Positions 36,716-45,383 of a stretch of DNA of 45,506 bases are shown one piece after another. This DNA comes from Saprospiraceae bacterium (GTDB lineage Bacteria; Bacteroidota; Bacteroidia; Chitinophagales; Saprospiraceae): positions 1-45,506 of the forward strand of contig JANQRV010000267.1 of assembly GCA_028284395.1 (NCBI GenBank), in the 5' to 3' direction. The translations under genes and the position numbers were made by a program. The notes below the pieces were generated by a model that made no database searches, was not told where the DNA came from, and worked only from the letters and a program-made list of their open reading frames with translations. Numbering within the stretch: position 1 is the stretch's first letter; the number at the start of each line of letters is the position of its first letter.

Positions 36716-36964
36716 TAAAAGTGATTTCTTAGCTGCAAGAATATGACAATACCCCTTCTAGATTGCTGCTAGTCAAGCACTAAAACTAAATCTCCACCAG
36801 TAACCGTTTTCTCCAATTGTTTTTTACGTTTTATCTGACATCTACGGCTTATAGAATTGGCTGTGCAACCTTCTGTGCTAAAATGAATTCTTTAAGCAGT
36901 GGATAGCCATTGTTGTGATTGTAGGATGTATTATTTAAATTGAAAGAATCTCAAATTTGATATC

Positions 36965-38101
36965 ATGATGTACCGCTACGCTTTAGTTATCGCCCTTTTA
37001 GGAGTGATCTTCAACAGGGAAACTACCGCGCAGATAACAATTACCAGTGCGCAGTTTCCCGAGGCGGGAGATACTCTGGTCGTTGCCTCTGATAATTTGC
37101 CGGAAAGTAGTGCTGTTCCAAGAGGAGGTGAAAACCAAGAGTGGATGCTGGGAAATCTGCAAGCTCCATTTGCCACCAGAGTACTTTTTAAGAATGCAGC
37201 CGAAGGAGCTGGTGCAGCTTCGTTTCCGGAGGCAGATCTAGTAGCAGAGTTAGCAGAAGGCCTCGAAGGCTATTACAAAATAGAAGATGGAGCTTTTATC
37301 TACTTGGGTTCTTATGGAGAAGATCCGCTCGAATTTGGGTTGGAATTAGCAGTCAATTTTGGAGAAGGACTTATTGAACGTAAAGCACCACTGAAATTTG
37401 GTGACGAATTTGAATCGTCTTCCTCCGCAGAAGTCCGTTTCTCCGCGGATGATTTGCCTCAGGAGGTGCTCGACGAACTCCCCGTTGTTCCGGATTCCCT
37501 AAAAATAATCATCGAAACAACCAGAAGTGTTAAAGTAGACGGTTGGGGGACAATGTTCATACCAGGTGGTAGCTACGATGTTTTGCGGGAAAAAAGAACC
37601 GAATCACGAGAAGTTAAGCTGGAGGCAAGAATTGGTTTTCTTCCGTGGTTCGATATCACTGATCTAATTCCAGAAAATGATTTTTTGGGCAATCTCGATG
37701 CAGTGAGTTACCATTTCATGAATGATGTTGAAAAAGAGCCTATTGCTGAATTTTATTTGAATGGAGATGAATCTGAATTGCTGCGCGTTTTGTATAAAGG
37801 TGCTGATTTTATCACCAATGTCAAAGGCATCAATCATTTAAAGCCGGGCGTTTACGCTTTCCCGAATCCGGCAATCGTGAATGTGAGGTTCGAGTTTACC
37901 AATTTACCGGCTGGAGACTACGATCTTCGCATTTATAATATTCTCGCTAATGAAGTATGGGCCGAGCGTTATTACATTAGTGGATCCAAAACCGTTAAAG
38001 CCGATATATCGAACTTAAGAAAAGGAACTTATTTGTATAGCTTAATTGATTCGAAAGGTAAAACACTGGGCACTAGAAGGTTGGTTGTACTTCGTCCATA
38101 G
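36965..38101 (+). CDS. Secreted protein of unknown function with T9SS type A sorting domain
   Basis: A 378-residue exported protein. The signal peptide covers about 1-22 (YALVIALLGVIFNRETTAQ). The main part (about 23-290) is acidic and beta-rich with no enzyme motif I recognise. It contains SVKVDGWGTMFIPGGSYDVLREKR, a layout seen in unnamed Bacteroidota secreted proteins. Residues about 295-378 are a type A C-terminal sorting domain (YAFPNPAIVNVRFEFTNL, DLRIYNILANEVW, LRKGTYLYSLIDSKG, RRLVVLRP). It is the third type A cargo in the window and stands alone, 5 bases from the opposing TPM gene. Confidence 0.78.
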   Translation: MMYRYALVIALLGVIFNRETTAQITITSAQFPEAGDTLVVASDNLPESSAVPRGGENQEWMLGNLQAPFATRVLFKNAAEGAGAASFPEADLVAELAEGLEGYYKIEDGAFIYLGSYGEDPLEFGLELAVNFGEGLIERKAPLKFGDEFESSSSAEVRFSADDLPQEVLDELPVVPDSLKIIIETTRSVKVDGWGTMFIPGGSYDVLREKRTESREVKLEARIGFLPWFDITDLIPENDFLGNLDAVSYHFMNDVEKEPIAEFYLNGDESELLRVLYKGADFITNVKGINHLKPGVYAFPNPAIVNVRFEFTNLPAGDYDLRIYNILANEVWAERYYISGSKTVKADISNLRKGTYLYSLIDSKGKTLGTRRLVVLRP

Positions 38102-38106
38102 TGTGT

Positions 38107-39345
38107 TCACCAGCTCACGCCGGCTCCTCCTCCTCCTGATGAACCACCACCCCACGAACCACCACCACCGCCGCCGCCACTGCCTGATGACGATCGGGTT
38201 TTCATGGGAATGGTTATGTATTTGGAATACTGATAAGAACAATTTTTACATTCATACTTTTCTTCTTTTTTTCCGGAGCTATGATAGGTCGCGGCTCTAA
38301 TGGTAACGGAGCGTGCATGAAAATAGGTGGTAAACCGACACTTGGGACAGGGGGAATATTTCGTAAAAGGTTTTTTGTAGCGAAGGATTAGAATGTCATC
38401 TTCTTCTTCCGTTACCCAGACGTCGTAATCGACCGAACCAATTTCCTCTTCGGTAATCTGTCCTTGGCTCAAATAGTAATCTTCCTCACTCTCTTTTAGT
38501 TTACGCATGAGTTGGCCATTGGCTTTACTATAGCGTGGATGATTGCGAAGCTGTTTTAAAAGACCTTTTAGTAGGAAGTACGCCACTAAGTAAAGTAGTG
38601 GAAAAATGAAGATGAATACCAATAATTTCCATTTCCTGATCGACATGTACTTATCATAGAGGTCCTGTTTACTTCGAAGGATGTAAAAGACCCTGGTTGC
38701 GAGGATCAAATGGAAAAGTAAATTGATCAGAAAGTAAATCTCCAATCCCAGTGGAAGGCCGGGAATGATTCCATTACTTCCTCTGTGAGCTGCTCTGGAC
38801 TGCCGGTCAGATCGGATATCAGCGGCGGCTTCTGGGTTTTCCAGGATGGTTTTGATCCTAGAAACGGCAGCGATCAGGCCTTGACCATACTGTTCTTGTT
38901 TGAAGTACGGCACCAGCTCCTGCATACCGATTCGGTAGCATTGAACATCGGTTAAAACCGCTTCCATTCCGTATCCGGTTTCGAATTCGGTCCGCCGTTG
39001 ATCCATGACCGACAGAATTAAGAGTCCATTGTCGGTATCGGCATATCCGATACCCCAGTGCGCAAACAATCGGGTGGCAAAGTCTTTTGGGTTTTCGTTG
39101 CCAATGGATTTTAGTAGGACAACAGCGATCTGAGCAGTTGTGTTCTCTTCCGTCTCCTTGATTAAATTGTTAAGTTTGACTACTTCCAGGGCGGACAAGT
39201 ATACGTCCGGGTCACTTACGTACCCTCCCCCCATCAACTTTGGGTCCGGAACCGATTCAATTGTGTGAAAATCCGATTGTGCACCCAACTTAAGCAGCAT
39301 CAGACATAAACAGCAAGTAATGATCGACTTCGGGCATTTGCGCAT
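38107..39345 (-). CDS. TPM-domain membrane protein with zinc ribbon and Gly-rich tail
   Basis: A 412-residue protein. The signal peptide covers about 1-22 (CCLCLMLLKLGAQ). A TPM domain (about 32-170: VSDPDVYLSALEVVKLNNLI, IAVVLLKSIG, FAHWGIGYADTDNGLLIL, RRTEFETGYGMEAVLTD) faces the periplasm. Two membrane helices lie at about 198-222 and 240-262, then a cytosolic part with a zinc ribbon made by Cys333/336 and 366/369, and a tail of Gly and Ser ending GAGVSW. TPM proteins are implicated in photosystem II repair in plants and in membrane-protein handling or phosphatase activity in bacteria, but the biochemical role is unsettled. It follows the PLP decarboxylase gene after 27 bases. Confidence 0.85.
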   Translation of the reverse strand: MRKCPKSIITCCLCLMLLKLGAQSDFHTIESVPDPKLMGGGYVSDPDVYLSALEVVKLNNLIKETEENTTAQIAVVLLKSIGNENPKDFATRLFAHWGIGYADTDNGLLILSVMDQRRTEFETGYGMEAVLTDVQCYRIGMQELVPYFKQEQYGQGLIAAVSRIKTILENPEAAADIRSDRQSRAAHRGSNGIIPGLPLGLEIYFLINLLFHLILATRVFYILRSKQDLYDKYMSIRKWKLLVFIFIFPLLYLVAYFLLKGLLKQLRNHPRYSKANGQLMRKLKESEEDYYLSQGQITEEEIGSVDYDVWVTEEEDDILILRYKKPFTKYSPCPKCRFTTYFHARSVTIRAATYHSSGKKEEKYECKNCSYQYSKYITIPMKTRSSSGSGGGGGGGSWGGGSSGGGGAGVSW

Positions 39346-39372
39346 ATGGTCATTTTTCAGATGGCCCCTAAT

Positions 39373-40839
39373 TTAAGAAAATTGACGGTCTCTTTCCATG
39401 AGTTTTGCGACCCCCTCCTTCAGTCTTTGCAAACAACGTTCAACATGCTTGCGATGAGAGCGAAAGCTCAGTACTGCCATTCTGATCCAGAATACATCTT
39501 CGATTTTAGTGGAAGAAGCGAAAACCTTTCCGTCTACCTGTAGAAATTTCACCAGTTTTTCATTGAAAATATTCGCACTACCCTTCGATGGCACATAACG
39601 GTAAATCATGATCGATAACTCGGGGAATGGGCCGACTTCGAAACCGATTTTTTGTACTTCTTCGTAGAAATACCGGCACAGCAATACCTTCTCTTCCAAA
39701 GTTGCGCGGAATGGATTTAAACCATAAAGGTGGAGTGGCAACCACATCCGCAAAGCTCGAAAATGCTTTGTCAATTCCGGTGAAAGGTCAGCAGGAGATA
39801 ACTCGTCAAAATCGCCCAGCGCATCCTGCATGTAGTTGGCTCGATAATGATGACTTTGGTATAAGGCTGCAACATCCTTGACCAATATGGCGCCCAACCC
39901 ATAAGACAGAAAAAAGCCTTTGTGCGGATCAATTGCAACGGAATCCGACAATTCTATGCCCCTGAACTGAGGATGTAAGTCATTGACCAGCATGAAAAAA
40001 CCGCCGTAGGCCGCATCGATGTGGAACCAAAGGTCATACTGCTGAGCAATGGTACCCATTGCTGCTAATGGATCTATCGCTCCAACATCTGTGGTCCCCG
40101 CAGAACCGACCAGTAGAAAAGGGTTTAAACCCTGTGATACGTCGCTTGCAATTTGTTGCTGTAATTGTATCGTGTCCATTTTAAACGACGCATCCATGTC
40201 GATGTACCGTATAATGGCTTCACCCAGTCCGGCGATCCGCAACGCTTTTTGGACACAATGGTGAATTTGTCGGGTTAGATAGATTACCGAATGTTTCACC
40301 ATTTCAGCCTTAATGTTTTTTTGATCCCGTGCCGTAGTGATGGCTATTAGGTTGGCGATTGATCCACCAGAGGTTAAATTGCCCAGCGCAGTGGCAGGGT
40401 AGCCGATCATCTGACACATCCAACGGAGTAATTTGTTTTCCATGCGTACCGCACCCGGACTGGCGAAAAAAATACCAGCGTATTCATTCAACACCGCCGC
40501 GATATAATCGCCTAGGGCGGTAGGGAATATGCCACCTCCTGGGACATAACCAAAATGGAAGCCAGAAGCTGCATTTAGCGAAATATTTACCAAATGTTCT
40601 TGGATAACCTGAAGAATTTCGCTCAATTCTTTCGGTGTTTCAGTGAAGGGGTAATCCTTAATACCCTCGCCTTTGTTTTCCGCGGTAACGTATGGAGGCA
40701 TGTCCTCCAATTGGTCATAAAATTCGTCAGCAAAAAGCTGGGTTTCCTGGTTCCATTGTTGTCTTAGCAATGGTGCTGGTTCCAAAAAGCTCGCTTGATG
40801 CTCGAGCGCTCGAATTCTCGTCAATAAATCCTGATTCAT
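39373..40839 (-). CDS. PLP-dependent group II amino acid decarboxylase
   Basis: A 488-residue enzyme of the aromatic-amino-acid/glutamate decarboxylase superfamily. It has the N-terminal dimer part, LGNLTSGGSIANLIAI (about 152-167), His193 in QIHHCVQKALRIAG (ring-stacking His), Asp275 in WFHIDAAYGG (binds the PLP nitrogen) and Lys307 in AIDPHKGFF (Schiff base). Such enzymes convert amino acids such as tyrosine, tryptophan, DOPA or 2,4-diaminobutyrate to amines. The substrate cannot be told from these motifs. It starts 12 bases after pdeM and precedes the TPM gene by 27 bases on the same strand. No amine transporter is adjacent. Confidence 0.88.
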   Translation of the reverse strand: MNQDLLTRIRALEHQASFLEPAPLLRQQWNQETQLFADEFYDQLEDMPPYVTAENKGEGIKDYPFTETPKELSEILQVIQEHLVNISLNAASGFHFGYVPGGGIFPTALGDYIAAVLNEYAGIFFASPGAVRMENKLLRWMCQMIGYPATALGNLTSGGSIANLIAITTARDQKNIKAEMVKHSVIYLTRQIHHCVQKALRIAGLGEAIIRYIDMDASFKMDTIQLQQQIASDVSQGLNPFLLVGSAGTTDVGAIDPLAAMGTIAQQYDLWFHIDAAYGGFFMLVNDLHPQFRGIELSDSVAIDPHKGFFLSYGLGAILVKDVAALYQSHHYRANYMQDALGDFDELSPADLSPELTKHFRALRMWLPLHLYGLNPFRATLEEKVLLCRYFYEEVQKIGFEVGPFPELSIMIYRYVPSKGSANIFNEKLVKFLQVDGKVFASSTKIEDVFWIRMAVLSFRSHRKHVERCLQRLKEGVAKLMERDRQFS

Positions 40840-40851
40840 TAAAGTAGTTTT

Positions 40852-41499
40852 TTAAACTTCTACCACTGAGTCCTCTACGATGACAAAAACCTGATCCTCT
40901 TTGGAAGGCCGAACCACAGCCATGCCGGTAAACAATCCGAAAGCCGGCAATACGGCTTGTTTGGTGCCAAACCAAAAACAAGGTAGTCGCAAACTTTGGC
41001 GACTATTACCGCGCAACCGCACGCAGGGGTGAACATGACCAGCGATGTTGTATTGTTTCGTAGAAAGTTCGTTCAATGGGAAATGAGAGAGTTGAAATGG
41101 GCCGATCTCCAAAATAGGGTCGTGGACAATGATGTTGTTATCGAGGTAAAAGTCCTTTTCTAATATATCGTGGTTGCCAATGACCAGCTCAAAGGAAATG
41201 TGACTAAACTGTTTTACAAGATCTGTGAATTCATCGCAAATATGATTGTAAGCACTGTGGAATAGGTCTCCCAAAAATAATACTCTGGCCGGTGAAAAAT
41301 CAATCAATAAACTAATCAGGCGATCCCAATTGGCGTCTGTCACTCCCATAGGTACCGGAATGCCTTGTTTTCTGAAATGAGCTGCTTTGCCGAGATGTAG
41401 ATCAGCAATTAACAAACACGACATTTCTTCCCAGAATACTGCCTTCAATGGATGGAGCAGAAAGGTTTGGTTTTTAATTCGGACATTCGTTACTTGCAT
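40852..41499 (-). CDS. pdeM: Ligase-associated DNA damage response endonuclease PdeM
   Basis: A 215-residue calcineurin-fold metallophosphoesterase. Metal motifs in order are IADLHLGKAAHFRKQG, FLGDLFHS, VIGNHDI, LSHFPLN and AGHVHPCVRL. The pattern with KAAHFRKQGIPVP is that of PdeM, usually encoded with an ATP-dependent DNA ligase, a Lhr-type helicase and an exonuclease (LigD-like set). None of these partners is within the window, though they may lie elsewhere. The enzyme would cut damaged DNA ends or small phosphodiesters in the cytosol. It is the first gene of a run with the decarboxylase and TPM genes. A -7 box lies 23 bases before its ATG. Confidence 0.85.
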   Translation of the reverse strand: MQVTNVRIKNQTFLLHPLKAVFWEEMSCLLIADLHLGKAAHFRKQGIPVPMGVTDANWDRLISLLIDFSPARVLFLGDLFHSAYNHICDEFTDLVKQFSHISFELVIGNHDILEKDFYLDNNIIVHDPILEIGPFQLSHFPLNELSTKQYNIAGHVHPCVRLRGNSRQSLRLPCFWFGTKQAVLPAFGLFTGMAVVRPSKEDQVFVIVEDSVVEV

Positions 41500-41521
41500 G
41501 AGTTGAGAAACACTTTGTGGT

Positions 41522-41529
41522 CAAAAGTA
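41522..41529 (-). promoter_or_regulatory. Candidate -7 box (TACTTTTG) for pdeM
   Basis: Read on the minus strand this is TACTTTTG, a match to TAnnTTTG, with a predicted start near 41515, 16 bases before pdeM. No TTG is found at standard spacing. It lies in the short divergent gap to the GNAT gene. Confidence 0.4.
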
Positions 41530-41550
41530 AGCAACCAAAACCTAATTCTG

Positions 41551-41964
41551 ATGGCTTTTAAGATGATCGAACAATTGGATGAAAACCACCTGCCGCAAAT
41601 ATTTGAACTCTATCAAAATGAGTGGTGGACAAAAACACGGTCTAAAGAGGATATCTCTTCCCTACTGCGCAATACGACTTTTGTTTTCGGACTGATCGAT
41701 GAGTCGAACGATAATTTGGTTGGCTTTACTAGAGTTCTTTCCGACCTTTTGTTTAAGGCGATCATTTTTGATGTCATTGTAAAACCCGATTATCGAGGAC
41801 ATCACCTCGGAGCTAAACTGATCCAGCATGTTATAAATCATCCGCAGATCCGGGACATTGAGAGCATTGAGCTGTATTGTCTGGAAGGTCTGAGACTCTT
41901 TTATGAACAATTTGGATTTGAATCGGTCAATGCCAAATTCCACTTTATGCGCCTTAAGCGCTGA
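41551..41964 (+). CDS. GNAT family N-acetyltransferase
   Basis: A 137-residue enzyme of the GCN5 fold: strands FVFGLIDESNDNLVGFTRVL and KAIIFDVIVKPDYRG, then the acetyl-CoA loop RGHHLGAKLIQHVI (a variant of Q/RxxGxG/A) and LYCLEGLRLFYEQFGFESV, a normal GNAT end. It would move an acetyl group to an amine of unknown identity. The start chosen is ATG 41551, and ATG 41563 is equally possible. A longer reading from 41452 would overlap the divergent pdeM by 48 bases and adds sequence with no GNAT homology, so I reject it. Its stop TGA abuts the opposing M20 stop within a TGATCA. Confidence 0.82.
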   Translation: MAFKMIEQLDENHLPQIFELYQNEWWTKTRSKEDISSLLRNTTFVFGLIDESNDNLVGFTRVLSDLLFKAIIFDVIVKPDYRGHHLGAKLIQHVINHPQIRDIESIELYCLEGLRLFYEQFGFESVNAKFHFMRLKR

Positions 41965-43413
41965 TCAATTTCGATAGTCAAGGGGTGGCTTCCGATTGCC
42001 TAGTAGTGCCTCGTACACAAAGCCTGGACCACCACGCTTTTCACTGAGTTCTTTTTTGGCCATTTCGGCTAAATCCGGTTGTTTGAAAAGATCGATTGCG
42101 GTCAGTGTTAATGTTTTTGCCGCTACCATCATGCCCTTCGTTCCAATAGAGGTGCCTCCTGCCGCGACGGCTTGCCAACTATGAGCAGAAGTACCCGGTA
42201 CCCAGGTAGCCGTGCGCAGACCAGCTGTCGGTACGACCCAGCTCACATCTCCCACGTCGGTTGATCCCCCTTGGCCCTTCATGATGACCCGATAGGGTTC
42301 GATGACGTTAGAGGTATTGATATCTGCCTTGGAGAAAGCGTACGATTTGACGATTTCCTGGGCAAATTTACGCTCTTCTTCATTGTACTCCACACCACCT
42401 ACTAGCTTGAGGTTGGCATACATTTTCTCTGCAAGTGTTTCATTTGGCATGAGATTATAGAGACCGTGAATGACTTCGTATTCCATTTTCGTCCCAGTGC
42501 CCTGAGCTGCTCCCTCGGCTGCCTGAACGACCCTTTCAAACAGTTCCTTCACCATTGGAGCTTCCGGATGCCGGACGTAATAAAAAACCTCGGCAAAGGC
42601 AGGAACAACATTTGGCGCCTCTCCTCCTCTGGTGATCACATAATGTATCCGGGTCTCCATTGGTACATGCTCTCTCATCAAGTTAACCATATAGTTCATG
42701 GCCTCCACACCATCCAAAGCTGATCGACCATTCTGGGGTGATCCGGCCGCATGGGAAGCGATTCCACGGAAGCGAAATTTAGCGGATTTATTAGCAAGAG
42801 AAGAGGCCGCACTGGCGCTATTCCCACTTCCTGGGTGCCAATGTAGGGCAGCGTCAACATCGTCGAACAATCCTTCCCGGACCATGTAAACCTTACCTGC
42901 ACCACCTTCTTCGGCGGGCGTGCCATAGAAGCGAATGGTGCCGCTAGTACCGGAAGATTCCAACCAGTTTTTGACACTGATCGCTGCAGCGGCCGAGCCT
43001 GCTCCGAAGAGATGGTGACCGCAGGCATGACCAGCCTTAACATCTTCCCGTTCCTGGCGATATGGTACTGCTGCTTGTGAAACGCCGGGCAATGCATCAA
43101 ATTCTCCCAGGATGGCAATTACCGGCTTGCCGGAACCATAGGAGGCAACGAAGGCGGTAGGGATTTCAGCTACGCCAGTCTGGACAGTAAATCCTTCGGA
43201 TTGAAGTTTCTCCAAAAGAATCTTAGAGCTTTTATATTCCTGATAACCAAGTTCTGCTAAATTCCAGATGTCTTTGGCAATCTTGCCGAATTCCTCCGTG
43301 CGAGCGTCGAGTTTCTCCAGAATTTGAATTCGTTCTTTCGTCAATTCCTGACTGCTCAAAATGGTAGCGGTGAATAGCATTGTGAGGATTAGCGGTATAA
43401 AGTATCTTTTCAT
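41965..43413 (-). CDS. Secreted M20 family amidohydrolase (AbgB-like)
   Basis: A 482-residue metallopeptidase-fold protein with signal peptide 1-20. Active-site motifs: GEFDALPG (103-110), HACGHH (129-134), PAEEGGAGK (166-174) and LHWHPG (190-195). The dimerisation domain follows (about 200-340), then the catalytic fold resumes with QGGSTDVGDVSWVVP and GTSAHSWQAVAAGGTSIG. The family cuts N-acyl or p-aminobenzoyl-amide bonds of amino acids. AbgB-like members act on aminobenzoyl-glutamate, but here the signal peptide means the periplasm or outside, so a peptide-like scavenging role is more likely. It is followed by no co-directional gene and is convergent with the GNAT gene. Confidence 0.88.
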   Translation of the reverse strand: MKRYFIPLILTMLFTATILSSQELTKERIQILEKLDARTEEFGKIAKDIWNLAELGYQEYKSSKILLEKLQSEGFTVQTGVAEIPTAFVASYGSGKPVIAILGEFDALPGVSQAAVPYRQEREDVKAGHACGHHLFGAGSAAAAISVKNWLESSGTSGTIRFYGTPAEEGGAGKVYMVREGLFDDVDAALHWHPGSGNSASAASSLANKSAKFRFRGIASHAAGSPQNGRSALDGVEAMNYMVNLMREHVPMETRIHYVITRGGEAPNVVPAFAEVFYYVRHPEAPMVKELFERVVQAAEGAAQGTGTKMEYEVIHGLYNLMPNETLAEKMYANLKLVGGVEYNEEERKFAQEIVKSYAFSKADINTSNVIEPYRVIMKGQGGSTDVGDVSWVVPTAGLRTATWVPGTSAHSWQAVAAGGTSIGTKGMMVAAKTLTLTAIDLFKQPDLAEMAKKELSEKRGGPGFVYEALLGNRKPPLDYRN

Positions 43414-43471
43414 CTTAAGTCATTAAGTGAGCTAATTTGTGCATTTACTTAAACTCCACAAATTACTAAAG

Positions 43472-44806
43472 TTAGGGCAAAGTCTTACGGACTTCCCTTT
43501 GCAAATAAAAATAGGTGACGCTGGCCGCCAGGACATCTGCAATCGGAAAGGAAAACCAAATGCCGTCAATGCCAAAAAAAAGAGGTAAAACCAAGATCAA
43601 TGGAATCAAGAAAAACCCTTGTTTGGTCATGGTCAATAACAGTGCAGGCAATGCTTTGCCAATGGCCTGGAAATAAGCGGAACCAATGAGTTGGATGGTA
43701 ATGAGGGGCGTTGCCAGAAAGGTTTTCCTCAAGGCCGGTGCGCTCAAAGCCAACAGCTCCGGGTCGGTCGTAAAGATGCCCGTAAGTTGTTTCGCAAAAA
43801 TGATGATCAAAAGAAAAATACCAAAAGCAATAGCGGTCCCGGAGCGGATTGACAGATTAATCACTTCCTTCACACGATCCCACTTTTGGGCGCCATAATT
43901 GAAGCCCGCAATTGGAAGGAATCCTTGTGTAATACCAATGACTGGAAAATTGGTCAACATCATCATTCGGTTGATAATGCCGTAAACCGACACGCTGATC
44001 TCACCGCCGTATCGAATCATGGCGTTATTTAGAACGATCGAGAGCAAACTGATGGTCCCTTGGCGTGCTAGACTTACACCACCTATGGCAAAGATTTCAC
44101 GGACAATGTGACCGCGTAAACGGAGATTTTGGGGGATGATGCGAAATTCTGATTTTCCAAAGAGGAAATACCAGATGCTGAACATCGCACTTCCGATATA
44201 GGAGAGTGTAGTAGCCCAAGCGGCCCCATCGATGCCCATATCCAACACTACAATGAAGATAGGGTCCAGTATGATATTGGCAATGGCTGGTACCAAGAGG
44301 ACAATCATCGCAATTTTGGGCCTACCTTCTGCGCGCATCACATTATTAGACATCATGGCCCAAGCTAGAAATGGGATGCCAAACAAAATAATTTGAAAGT
44401 AATGACGAGCTGGTTCCAAGATGCGTCCACGTCCGCCGAAAAGCATTAGAATTTGGTCTTGATAAAATGAGCCTAACCAGACTGTTGCGACCGAAATTCC
44501 AATGGTCAGCGTAATCATATTGCCAAAGGAGAGGTAGGCTTTTTCTCGATCACCAGCACCTAAACCTCTGGAAATAATTGAAGAGCCCCCAACTCCAATT
44601 GCACCACCAATCGAGGCGATCAGAAAAGTAATCGGCATTACTACCGTTATAGCTGCAATGCCCATCGCTCCAATCCAACGGCCCACGAAAATGGTGTCGA
44701 CGATGCCGTAAATTGACATGATTAGAAATCCTACAGAAGCCGGGACAGCTTGCTTAATCAGCAATTTCCCAATTGGTAACTGCCCTAATTCATCGGACTG
44801 GCTCAT
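43472..44806 (-). CDS. MATE family efflux transporter
   Basis: A 444-residue inner-membrane protein with twelve predicted helices. MATE hallmarks: an N-terminal LPIGKLLIKQAVPASVGFLIMSIYGIVDTIFVGRWIG, GGSSIISRGLGAGDREKA, and the second-half counterpart GFLPIAGFNYGAQKW. It would export organic cations or drugs in exchange for Na+ or H+. The start ATG 44806 was chosen. A longer form from 44854 adds a basic, non-family N-terminus and overlaps tag by 65 bases, whereas the chosen start overlaps by only 17. The overlap shows it is co-transcribed with tag. Confidence 0.9.
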   Translation of the reverse strand: MSQSDELGQLPIGKLLIKQAVPASVGFLIMSIYGIVDTIFVGRWIGAMGIAAITVVMPITFLIASIGGAIGVGGSSIISRGLGAGDREKAYLSFGNMITLTIGISVATVWLGSFYQDQILMLFGGRGRILEPARHYFQIILFGIPFLAWAMMSNNVMRAEGRPKIAMIVLLVPAIANIILDPIFIVVLDMGIDGAAWATTLSYIGSAMFSIWYFLFGKSEFRIIPQNLRLRGHIVREIFAIGGVSLARQGTISLLSIVLNNAMIRYGGEISVSVYGIINRMMMLTNFPVIGITQGFLPIAGFNYGAQKWDRVKEVINLSIRSGTAIAFGIFLLIIIFAKQLTGIFTTDPELLALSAPALRKTFLATPLITIQLIGSAYFQAIGKALPALLLTMTKQGFFLIPLILVLPLFFGIDGIWFSFPIADVLAASVTYFYLQREVRKTLP

Positions 44807-45383
44807 ATTGCTCTTTGATTTCCTTCCAGCGGAAGCAGGTGGTGATATGATCATTTACCATTCCGATGGCTTGCATGAAGGCATAGCAAATGGTTGGGCC
44901 AACAAATTTGAAACCCCGTTTTTTCAGATGTTTACTCATTTGCTGGCTTTCGTTTGTGACTGCCGGCACTTCTTTTAGAGATGGCCAGGCATTTTGTAAA
45001 GGAACCCCATCGGTAAATTGCCAGATAAAATCGTTAAAGCCGCCAAATTCTTCTTGTACCGCCAAAAAGGCCTTTGCGTTGGTCACAGCTGCATTTATCT
45101 TCAGTTTGTTTCTAATGATTCCGGGATCGGAGAGCAGCTGTTGTATTTTTTTATCCCGATATGCTGCTACCTTTTCGACCTCAAAGTAGTCGAACACCTT
45201 TCGGTAGTGGTCTCTTTTTTTTAGAATCGTAATCCAATTGAGACCGGCCTGTGCTCCCTCAAGAATCAACATTTCGAATAGTTTTTGATCGTCGTGAACC
45301 GGAATGCCCCATTCATGGTCGTGGTAGTCGATGTAAATTTCCTGGCCGTGGCACCAGCCGCATCTGTCTTTTTGGTTAGGCAT
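44790..45383 (-). CDS. tag: DNA-3-methyladenine glycosylase I
   Basis: A 197-residue base-excision repair enzyme of the HhH superfamily that removes 3-methyladenine from DNA. The signature start is RCGWCHGQEIYIDYHDHEWGIPVHDD, with a zinc site formed by the N-terminal Cys and His and by residues near the C-terminus (CYAFMQAIGMVNDH and CFRWKEI). The body has FEMLILEGAQAGLNWITILKKR and GIIRNKLKINAAVTNAKAFLAVQ. Length matches E. coli Tag. The 3' end overlaps the MATE gene by 17 bases, so both are probably co-expressed. It lies at the end of the window with about 120 bases of unassigned sequence before it. Confidence 0.95.
   Translation of the reverse strand: MPNQKDRCGWCHGQEIYIDYHDHEWGIPVHDDQKLFEMLILEGAQAGLNWITILKKRDHYRKVFDYFEVEKVAAYRDKKIQQLLSDPGIIRNKLKINAAVTNAKAFLAVQEEFGGFNDFIWQFTDGVPLQNAWPSLKEVPAVTNESQQMSKHLKKRGFKFVGPTICYAFMQAIGMVNDHITTCFRWKEIKEQYEPVR

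Noticed and set aside
41452..41550. N-terminal extension of the GNAT gene
   Set aside because: It overlaps the divergent pdeM start by 48 bases and adds 33 residues with no GNAT resemblance.
44807..44854. Longer start for the MATE gene
   Set aside because: It overlaps tag much more and adds a Pro/Ser/Lys stretch not found in MATE proteins.
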